26,908 nt of DNA from Sulfurimonas sp. (GTDB lineage Bacteria > Campylobacterota > Campylobacteria > Campylobacterales > Sulfurimonadaceae): positions 1-26,908 of the forward strand of contig NZ_JALNZY010000023.1 of NCBI RefSeq assembly GCF_023229105.1. Reading direction: 5' to 3'. How positions within the stretch are numbered: the first letter of the stretch is position 1; each line of letters opens with the position of its first letter. The notes below the pieces were generated by a model that worked only from the letters and a program-made list of their open reading frames with translations, ran no database searches and was not told the origin of the DNA. Below, one piece after another: positions 8,264-15,137 of this stretch. The translations under genes were made by a program, and so were the position numbers.

Positions 8264-9930
8264 AGAGTTTTTATCTTGTACATACCGAGCTCTTTGCCTT
8301 TTGTCTCTATAACATGTACCGCACATGCCAGACACGGGTCAAATGAGTGTATAACCCTAAGCACCTCAAGTGGTTTTGTCACATCTTGTATCTTGATGCC
8401 AAGGAGCGCTTCCTCATACGCTCCTCTTTTGCCCTCTTTATCTTTTGGCGAAGCATTCCATGTTGTCGGAGCTATTACTGAGTAGTTTTGTATCTTTTGC
8501 TCTTTTATGCTTATATGATGAGATAAAACACCACGCGGAACCTCAAAAAAGGCTCTACCTTTTGCACTTTTTGGCAGTTTTTCAAAATCATATTTTGTCC
8601 AAGTATCCGTGTTGTAATATTTGATATTTTGCAAAAGCCTTGAGACAAGCTTAAAGATATATTCGCATACGTATAGACTCTCTATCGCTCTTGCAGCATT
8701 TCGCCCCACGGTGCTTGAGAGATCCATCAGCTCTAAATTAGTATCCTGCAAAAATTCATCTACAAAAGGTTTTATAAGTTTATTTCCTTTGAGATAACTT
8801 ACTAAAACTCTCGCAAGCGGCCCGCTCTCCATACTCTTTGCATCATATCGCGGAGCCTTTATCCATGAGTATTTATCACTGCTTTTTGCGGTCTTAAGCG
8901 TGCCATCCTCGTTTAAGTCGGTATAGCAAATCTCATTGTCGATGCTATCGCCGCTATACCATGCACGGTCTATCTCCTCGCTGATTTTACTCTCATCAAA
9001 CTCCTCTATTTTAGAGAAATCATGTCCATATATTACTCCGCTTGAGAAGAGTTTTTGCTCCTCATCAAACGCATAACCGCCGACGGCTAAAAAATTGCCG
9101 TTGGCTCTGCCTAAGCCCTCTTTTATCTCATTCCTATAAGCTGTTGCAAGCAGTTTCATATCGCTAAGATAAGCACGCTCTACAAACTCCTTTGCCTCCT
9201 TGATGCTAAAGATATAGTCATTGAGTCTTTGCGGGTTTAGCATATCGGCTACGCTTGTCACTCCTCCTACAACAATGCTTTGCGGATGGGGCGTTTTACC
9301 GCCAAATATCGCCACCGCTTTGCTTATATTAGTTTGAAACTTTAGCGCTTCAAGATAGTGAGAGATAATGATGAGATTTTGCTCAGGGGTTAACTTATAA
9401 GCGCTATGTCCCCAGTAGCCGTTTGCAAAAGGCCCAAGCTTTCCCGCTTTTACAAAATTTTGAAGTTTTGCCAGCACCTCGGTGTAGTGCGTGGCTGAAT
9501 TTCTATAAGGATTTTTAGAGTATTTTAGCGCCTGTAAAGAAGTAAGCGCGGCATCCGCTTTAAGCGCACTTGTAACATCAACAAAATCCAAGGAGTGCAG
9601 ATGATAAAAGTGCACGACATGGTCTTGTATAAATAGTGCCATAGCCATTAAATCTCTTATGATTCGTGCATTATCCGGCGGTTTGATATCATAAGCATCT
9701 TCAACGGAGCTAATTGCTGCACGAAAATGTGAGTTTGTACATACTCCGCAGATTCTCCCTGCTAAAAGCCCGGCATCTCGTGGGTCTCGGTTTTTTAGAA
9801 TAATCTCTATCCCGCGAAAAAGCTGTCCGCTTGCATACGCCTCTTGTACCACTCCCTCTTCATCGACCTCAACCTCGACCCTTAAGTGCCCCTCTATCCT
9901 TGTTATAGGGTCAATGACTATCTTTTTCAT
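8260..9930 (-). CDS. hupL: [NiFe] uptake hydrogenase large subunit, cyanobacterial/group 2 type
   Basis: The catalytic subunit carrying the NiFe(CN)2CO site that splits H2. Nickel ligands are seen at both ends: RICGVCTNSH (Cys61, Cys64, with His68 of the L1 motif) and DPCLACAVH (Cys533, Cys536). The sequence continues 17 residues past His539, the site where the maturation protease cuts. At 556 residues it is a normal length. The N-terminus IDPITRIEGHLRVEVEVDEEG is the standard hydrogenase opening. It begins with ATG at 9930, overlapping the TGA of the small-subunit fusion (ATGA), with AAGGAG 8 bp upstream inside that gene, so the subunits should be made in step. There is no signal peptide, as expected for a large subunit; because the partner also lacks a Tat signal, the enzyme should stay in the cytoplasm. 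The group assignment rests on the partner's cluster ligands. Confidence 0.96.
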   Translation of the reverse strand: MKKIVIDPITRIEGHLRVEVEVDEEGVVQEAYASGQLFRGIEIILKNRDPRDAGLLAGRICGVCTNSHFRAAISSVEDAYDIKPPDNARIIRDLMAMALFIQDHVVHFYHLHSLDFVDVTSALKADAALTSLQALKYSKNPYRNSATHYTEVLAKLQNFVKAGKLGPFANGYWGHSAYKLTPEQNLIIISHYLEALKFQTNISKAVAIFGGKTPHPQSIVVGGVTSVADMLNPQRLNDYIFSIKEAKEFVERAYLSDMKLLATAYRNEIKEGLGRANGNFLAVGGYAFDEEQKLFSSGVIYGHDFSKIEEFDESKISEEIDRAWYSGDSIDNEICYTDLNEDGTLKTAKSSDKYSWIKAPRYDAKSMESGPLARVLVSYLKGNKLIKPFVDEFLQDTNLELMDLSSTVGRNAARAIESLYVCEYIFKLVSRLLQNIKYYNTDTWTKYDFEKLPKSAKGRAFFEVPRGVLSHHISIKEQKIQNYSVIAPTTWNASPKDKEGKRGAYEEALLGIKIQDVTKPLEVLRVIHSFDPCLACAVHVIETKGKELGMYKIKTL

Positions 9931-12338
9931 TCTCTATCTCCTTTATAAACCCTCTCATTTGCAAACTTGTCAAAAAAGCCTTTTTCGGTACATGCCATGC
10001 ATCCGTGACCTGCTTGAACAGGCCAGCTCGTGCCTTTGTTAAACTTCATAGTCGGGCAGTTTACATATGCGTATGGACCCTTGCAGCCCATCTTAAAAAG
10101 ACACCACCCTTTTTTTGCACCCTCATCTCCCCACTCCTCAACAAACTCTCCAAGCTCAAAGTGCCCGCGTCGTTCGCAGTTGTCATGCACCCTGCCCTCA
10201 TACGCCCATAAAGGTCTGTTGAATTTATCTAATGGCGGCATCTCTTCAAACATCATATAGTAAAGAAGCGTACCGACAATATTTACAGGATTTGTAGGAC
10301 ATCCTGAGATGTTTATAATATCCTCTCGCTTTAGCGCCTCAGAGACTCCAATAGCACCTGTGGGATTTGGAGCAGCGGCAACTACGCCTCCATCAAAAGC
10401 GCAACTTCCTACAGCTATAACAAATGCGGCATCTTTTGCACAGCGCTTCAACAATTCTATGCCAGTCTCACCTTTTGAGCCCATTCTTAGATACTTTCCA
10501 TCCAAACCAAGCGGTACTGCACCCTCAACCATAAGTATATACTCGCCCTTTTGATTTTTGATTATCTCCTCCAAGAGACTCTCACTCTCATCGCCGCTCG
10601 CACTCATCAACAACTCATGATAATCAAGTGAAATATAATCAAAGATAAGATCTTCAATAGCAGGATTGGCAGATTTTATAAATGCTTCGGAGTTACCGCT
10701 ACAATCTGCCAGTTCGAGCCAGATAATCGGGATTTTATTTAGACTCTTTACCCCTTTTGCAACAATATCTTCAAACTTTGGATGCAGCTGCATGTTTGCA
10801 GTAACCATGCTTACCCATCTGTTTACCTCATCTTTTGCGATATCCATACTCTCTAAAGCAGCATCAAGATTATTCTCATCAAGAGTGTTATGAGGATGCT
10901 CCTTGTTAAACTTTGCAACTCTTTTTTTTGCCTCTTGAAGCTTTTTTTCAAGCTCTTTATCTTTAGGGCTTTTTTTTACGACGCTTGCATCTATTAGATG
11001 CTGCGACTCCTTTATGATTTTAACAACCTCACCTCTGCATTTGCCGCAAACTCTGCCTGCTTGTGAAAACTCTGCCAAATCAGCAAAAGAGTTTACCCCA
11101 TTTTGCGCTACGATTTCAACCAAATCATTATAGTAAGCACCTGTGCAGCCACAAACTAGCTTCCCTCTTTTGCCAATCTTAGCGGCTCTATAAAGCGCAT
11201 CTAACTCAATCGCTTTAGCACTTTGTATAAGATTTTGAATATAACAGACATCGACATTTGAGTTAATACCTATGTATCTTAAAACTTTGCGGTTCTTTAA
11301 AAAATATTCATCTACCGAGTTCTCTTTGCTTATAACTACTTTTTCATACTCCTTGCCAAACTTAGGCGACCTGGCATCAACTAAAGTAAACTCGCCAACC
11401 TTTAACATATCTATAGTTGTTTTTGGTTCGAACTCTTGCGGCTCATTTTGTAAAATATGTGAAATGGCACTCCTTGCTTGCTGCGTACACGCCTCTACAT
11501 GTCCCGCTACAAAAGCAAACTTTTCAACTTCTGAGCACTCACCAATAGCATAAATATTCTCATCCTCGCTCTGCATAAAAGTATTTGTCAAAATCCCTCT
11601 GTTGCATGCTAAATCTTCCCTAAAACTCTCGATATTGGGTCTGATTCCTATTCCAAAGATGAGAAATGGATTTTTTATCTCTTTTTCTTTGGTTTTTAAA
11701 AGTTTTATCTCTGCATTTTCAATAACAGTATCTAGTATCTCATCCTCAAAACAGATCTCTACTTTTTTTTCTTTTGTGTAACTCTGCTCTATAATTTTCA
11801 TAGCTTCACTTGAGAGATTTTTATCATACAAAAAGTTTGAGCGGATAAGCAGAAAAATCTTTTTAATTTCAGGCATTTTACTTAGTGTCTCAAGAAGCTC
11901 AAGTCCTATTGGACCTCCGCCGACAAGAACAACCTCTCTCTCTTTGACTCCATCTTTGATAAGTTCACAATCATCTGCACTTCTAAAAACAGCTGCATTT
12001 TTAACACCCTTTATGTAGCTAGGAGCGTTTGGCAAGGAGCCTGTAGCGATGATAAGTTTGTCATAACCAAACATCGCGTCTTTTGAGTAAACTCTTCTGC
12101 TTTGTTTGTCGATTTTGATGATTTTTTGATTTAACTCCAGATGAACACTTGGATCTAAAGGCAGGGATATCTCCCCTATAGTAGCGCTCTCATCAACCAA
12201 ACGACAGAGATGGATTCTGTCATAAGGCTCATGTTTCTCCTCGCTAAGTATAGTAACATCTACCGAGCTATTCGCTTTTTTGATGTTGTTTGCAAAAAAG
12301 ACCGCGGCTATACCACCACCGATAATTAAGAGTCTCAT
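9927..12338 (-). CDS. fusion of FAD/NAD(P) oxidoreductase, BFD-like [2Fe-2S] domain and hydrogenase small subunit (HupS)
   Basis: One 803-residue open frame with three parts. Residues 1 to about 300 are a pyridine nucleotide-disulfide oxidoreductase fold of the NirB/NasB/rubredoxin-reductase kind: FAD motif GGGIAA (7-12), NAD(P) motif GGGPIGLE (140-147) and second FAD motif IYAIGEC (262-268). Residues about 390-440 are a BFD-like [2Fe-2S] domain with CGC at 396-398 and CGKC at 431-434. After a charged helical linker (450-530) comes the hydrogenase small subunit. Its proximal cluster ligands are CSGN (Cys546, Asn549), Cys646 and Cys680; distal His718, Cys721, Cys746, Cys752; medial Cys761, Cys780, Cys783. 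The Asn in place of the usual second Cys is a hallmark of cyanobacterial/group 2 HupS. There is no Tat signal and no C-terminal membrane anchor, so the enzyme is cytoplasmic. The layout suggests electrons from H2 pass through the clusters to FAD and NAD(P)+, or the reverse. Ribosome binding site GAGGA precedes the ATG. Confidence 0.93.
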   Translation of the reverse strand: MRLLIIGGGIAAVFFANNIKKANSSVDVTILSEEKHEPYDRIHLCRLVDESATIGEISLPLDPSVHLELNQKIIKIDKQSRRVYSKDAMFGYDKLIIATGSLPNAPSYIKGVKNAAVFRSADDCELIKDGVKEREVVLVGGGPIGLELLETLSKMPEIKKIFLLIRSNFLYDKNLSSEAMKIIEQSYTKEKKVEICFEDEILDTVIENAEIKLLKTKEKEIKNPFLIFGIGIRPNIESFREDLACNRGILTNTFMQSEDENIYAIGECSEVEKFAFVAGHVEACTQQARSAISHILQNEPQEFEPKTTIDMLKVGEFTLVDARSPKFGKEYEKVVISKENSVDEYFLKNRKVLRYIGINSNVDVCYIQNLIQSAKAIELDALYRAAKIGKRGKLVCGCTGAYYNDLVEIVAQNGVNSFADLAEFSQAGRVCGKCRGEVVKIIKESQHLIDASVVKKSPKDKELEKKLQEAKKRVAKFNKEHPHNTLDENNLDAALESMDIAKDEVNRWVSMVTANMQLHPKFEDIVAKGVKSLNKIPIIWLELADCSGNSEAFIKSANPAIEDLIFDYISLDYHELLMSASGDESESLLEEIIKNQKGEYILMVEGAVPLGLDGKYLRMGSKGETGIELLKRCAKDAAFVIAVGSCAFDGGVVAAAPNPTGAIGVSEALKREDIINISGCPTNPVNIVGTLLYYMMFEEMPPLDKFNRPLWAYEGRVHDNCERRGHFELGEFVEEWGDEGAKKGWCLFKMGCKGPYAYVNCPTMKFNKGTSWPVQAGHGCMACTEKGFFDKFANERVYKGDRE

Positions 12339-12368
12339 AATGGTTCCTCTTTTTTTTAATATGTCTTC

Positions 12369-12374
12369 ATTGTA
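12369..12374 (-). promoter_or_regulatory. candidate -10 element for the hydrogenase operon
   Basis: The 67-bp gap between the GT gene and the hydrogenase operon contains, on the minus strand, TACAAT within TATACAATG, about 30 bp before the ATG at 12338. There is no clear -35. Readthrough from the glycosyltransferase gene is also possible, since no terminator with a T-run is seen between them. Confidence 0.3.
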
Positions 12375-12405
12375 TATTCTTTTGATTTAAAAGATGCTAA
12401 TTAAT

Positions 12406-15069
12406 CTAAATAACCTTTTTATAAGAACTCTTCTCAATCACTCTAAGAACAATCGCCGAAACATAGGGAATACTTTGGATAAAAATAGTTGCACTAAAGA
12501 TATAAACCTCTACAATGCCCTGCTTGTTAGTTATGATAAGCGCTGCAAACGAGCCTAAAAGAAGTGATGCTAAGATTATCTCATATTTTACGGGGCTGCT
12601 TACGCTTTTTTTACTGTTGCCCCCTTTTTCCGTTCTCTTAAACGGCAAACTATCTTTTACAAAACCGTCATACACTGCTTTAAAAATGGTGAGTTGCAGA
12701 CTCATAGCAGCGATTGCGCCCAAAAGAGAGTGATGCAGATTTGCCCTCACCCTTGTTCTATAAAGCACAAACGAATGAATGACATTTACTAAAAAGGCTG
12801 TTAAAATAGGGACTGTTAGCGCAATTGTAGGAATCGTTACGCCGACAAAAATTATAACGGGAACCCAGATAATGTTAAGTATTGAGGTAACCGTTCCGAG
12901 TGCATCTGAGAGCCAAAAAAACCACCCGGTAACAAAGTGATGTTTTTGGGCACGAGTGAGCGTTTTTGATGAGGGCTTAAAATGTTTCCAGTGTTTTTTG
13001 AGAATCTGTACAGCCCCGTATGCCCAGCGATGACGCTGATTTTTAAAGGCTTCCATAGTATCGGGAAGCAAACCATGTCCATATCTTCGATTTGTATAGT
13101 GTCCAATATAACCCGCTTCAAAGAGTCTAAGTCCTAGTTCGCTATCTTCTACAATGGTATCGGTGTTCCACTGCCCTACTTCATCAAAAGTGCTTTTACG
13201 CAGCATCAGCATAGTTCCGTGCGCAACAATGGCATTTTCTTCGTTACGCTCAACCATGCCGATATCAAAAAAACCTGCATATTCCGCGTTCATGGCAGTT
13301 TTTATAAGTGACTCATTTGCATCTCTGTGGTCTTGCGGGGCTTGAACTAGAGCCACTTTTTCATCATCAAAAATCGGAACCAAATCAACAAGCCAATTTG
13401 GTTTTATGACATAGTCTGCATCTATAACTGCTAAAATCTCACATTTAGGACTTGTAAACTCTAACGCCTTGTTTAGTGCTCCCGCCTTAAAACCGCTGCA
13501 CTCAATGTCAAGATAGACAAATCTCTCTCCAAGTTCTTCGCATAAAGCTTTTATGGGCGCTTTATAATACTCCTCAGGGGTATTGTTGATAATTACAAGA
13601 ACTTCATAGTTGGTATATGTTAACTTTGAGAGCGCTTCTAGCGTCTGCTGTAAAACAGCGGGTTGCTCCTTGTATGCAGGCACATGGATGCTGACAAAAG
13701 GAACATGCTCAGACTTTAAATCAAGCGCAATAAGCCTCTCTGGCGGTTTTCCGATTGTGCATTTAAAGAGCTCATTTGCTTTTGCAAGAGTTATAAGCGT
13801 AAGCGGCAGCATTAAAATCGAACCCATTCCCCACATAATCCATGTGCCAAAGTTCATGTAGTGGACAAAAGGGTAAACTGCGGACATTACGATACCAAAG
13901 GAGATTCCCTGTGCAGCAAGACCATAAGTAAAAGCGTGTAAAAAATTGATATTTTGGTTTCTAAGACCAAAAAAAGTTAAAATCGCCCCGATAATAGCAG
14001 CCGCAACCATCTGCATAATCCAATACGGCTCTACAAGAACCTCTCCCTTCATCTCGAATTTTTGATGACGATTTGCATCAAAGATACCCCAATACTGCCC
14101 GACACTTCCCTCATCAGCGCCTTTCCATGGCTGATCAAACGCTTCAAGGAGGTTATAGCTAAAACCCTCTTGCTTTGCTAATCCTAAAAATCTTCTAATT
14201 ACAGTTGCTTGATTTTGAGCACTTGCCACAGAGCCTTTGTTGTTATATCCTTGGCTCGGCCAACCGAATTCGCCTATTATGATAGGTTTGTTTTTATATG
14301 TCTCTTTTATTTTGTTATAAATTTCTTTAAAAAACGGCTCAAAATTCTCAGCTTTTATTTTTTCCCAATAAGGAAGAATATGGATGCTTAGCGTGTCAAC
14401 TTCTTGCGCTAGTTCTGGATAAAGTAGCCAAGTATTCCAAATCTCTGCCGTTGTAACAGGTACTAAATACTCTTTTTGTTTTGCAAGCTCTTCTTTTAGC
14501 TCTTTTTCTTTTATCGCTCTTGCTCTTTTGTTTTTAATTGTAGCAATCTCATCTTTTATAGCTTTTTCTTGCGCTTGCCTCTTATCGTTAAAAAGAAGAT
14601 AAACAAATCTTTTAATATCTCTGATATGCGCTATAAGTTCTTCAGTTGATAAATCCTTACGAAGCAGCACCTCATTTCCTACAATAACAGATGATAGGCT
14701 CTCATAATATTTCACAATGAGCTTTTTAGCCAATACTATCTCTTTTTCATTATCCTCTTCATCGGGGCTAAGCCATATGCCTAAATGCGCTTGCATACCG
14801 AGTTCTTTGACAAGAGGCATAACTTTTTGTGAATCCTCGGCAGAGTAGAGACGTACCCTATTTGTAAATTTTTTTAGGAGAATTAAATCCTTAAGAACCT
14901 CTTCATCACTAAGCATCTCCTTCTCATTTTTTCTTTTGTAAGGAGCATAGGAGATAGACTCTATGATGTTATCAGCATCAGGAGGCGTGATAAATTTTTT
15001 ATCGCTACTTAGCCATAAAAAAATTTGAAGAAGTGACGCAAAGAGCAACGAAAAAAGAATATATTTCAA
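12406..15069 (-). CDS. bifunctional GH17 / GT2 membrane glucan synthase, NdvB-like
   Basis: An 887-residue inner-membrane protein. A signal anchor (residues 2-20) is followed by an extracytoplasmic GH17 beta-1,3-glucanase/transglycosylase domain (about 30-335). The acid/base Glu133 lies in VGNEVLL and the nucleophile Glu267 in IGEFGWPS. An unusual Lys/Glu-rich helical insertion sits at 163-200. Membrane helices at about 350-430 lead to a processive GT2 domain (455-690) with Asp550-Ala-Asp552, Glu641-Asp642 and QRHRW (678-682), the D-DxD-ED-QxxRW set of cellulose-synthase-like enzymes. Further helices follow at 710-780 and 830-875. The same GH17-GT2 order is found in Pseudomonas NdvB, which makes cyclic beta-1,3-glucans; that product is the best guess here. 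The start is TTG at 15069, supported by GAGGA 7 bp upstream; the nearby ATG (15080) is out of frame. It stands alone, not in a polysaccharide cluster. Confidence 0.88.
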   Translation of the reverse strand: MKYILFSLLFASLLQIFLWLSSDKKFITPPDADNIIESISYAPYKRKNEKEMLSDEEVLKDLILLKKFTNRVRLYSAEDSQKVMPLVKELGMQAHLGIWLSPDEEDNEKEIVLAKKLIVKYYESLSSVIVGNEVLLRKDLSTEELIAHIRDIKRFVYLLFNDKRQAQEKAIKDEIATIKNKRARAIKEKELKEELAKQKEYLVPVTTAEIWNTWLLYPELAQEVDTLSIHILPYWEKIKAENFEPFFKEIYNKIKETYKNKPIIIGEFGWPSQGYNNKGSVASAQNQATVIRRFLGLAKQEGFSYNLLEAFDQPWKGADEGSVGQYWGIFDANRHQKFEMKGEVLVEPYWIMQMVAAAIIGAILTFFGLRNQNINFLHAFTYGLAAQGISFGIVMSAVYPFVHYMNFGTWIMWGMGSILMLPLTLITLAKANELFKCTIGKPPERLIALDLKSEHVPFVSIHVPAYKEQPAVLQQTLEALSKLTYTNYEVLVIINNTPEEYYKAPIKALCEELGERFVYLDIECSGFKAGALNKALEFTSPKCEILAVIDADYVIKPNWLVDLVPIFDDEKVALVQAPQDHRDANESLIKTAMNAEYAGFFDIGMVERNEENAIVAHGTMLMLRKSTFDEVGQWNTDTIVEDSELGLRLFEAGYIGHYTNRRYGHGLLPDTMEAFKNQRHRWAYGAVQILKKHWKHFKPSSKTLTRAQKHHFVTGWFFWLSDALGTVTSILNIIWVPVIIFVGVTIPTIALTVPILTAFLVNVIHSFVLYRTRVRANLHHSLLGAIAAMSLQLTIFKAVYDGFVKDSLPFKRTEKGGNSKKSVSSPVKYEIILASLLLGSFAALIITNKQGIVEVYIFSATIFIQSIPYVSAIVLRVIEKSSYKKVI

Positions 15070-15099
15070 GGTACTTCCTCATAAAATAAAACAAAACAA

Positions 15100-15105
15100 A
15101 TTGTA
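15100..15105 (-). promoter_or_regulatory. candidate -10 element for the GH17-GT2 gene
   Basis: The minus strand reads TGTACAAT, a -10-like TACAAT with an upstream TG, about 31 bp before the TTG start. The 68-bp gap after the MMPL gene is AT-rich and shows no hairpin with a T-run, so readthrough from the upstream operon is possible. Confidence 0.3.
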
Positions 15106-15137
15106 CATCAAAATTTAAAAATGTGATATATAAGTTT

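Noticed and set aside
8264..8335. N-terminal extension of the hydrogenase protease open frame
   Set aside because: It reads the large-subunit 3' end out of frame, and the family signature begins right after the GTG at 8263, which overlaps the upstream stop.
10309..10554. Open frames antisense to the hydrogenase small subunit (also 10005-10211 and 10030-10260)
   Set aside because: The sense strand has clear cluster-binding motifs throughout; the antisense products are Ser/Pro-rich shadows.
9927..12338. The hydrogenase fusion being a sequencing artefact from a lost stop codon
   Set aside because: A 90-residue in-frame helical linker joins the parts, there is no ribosome binding site or start codon context before HupS, and the HupS part lacks the Tat signal a periplasmic form would need. 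It still cannot be fully excluded without relatives.
12378..12394. Inverted repeat TCTTTTgatttAAAAGA upstream of the hydrogenase operon
   Set aside because: Arms are six AT-rich bases; no match to a known operator, and chance occurrence is likely at this composition.
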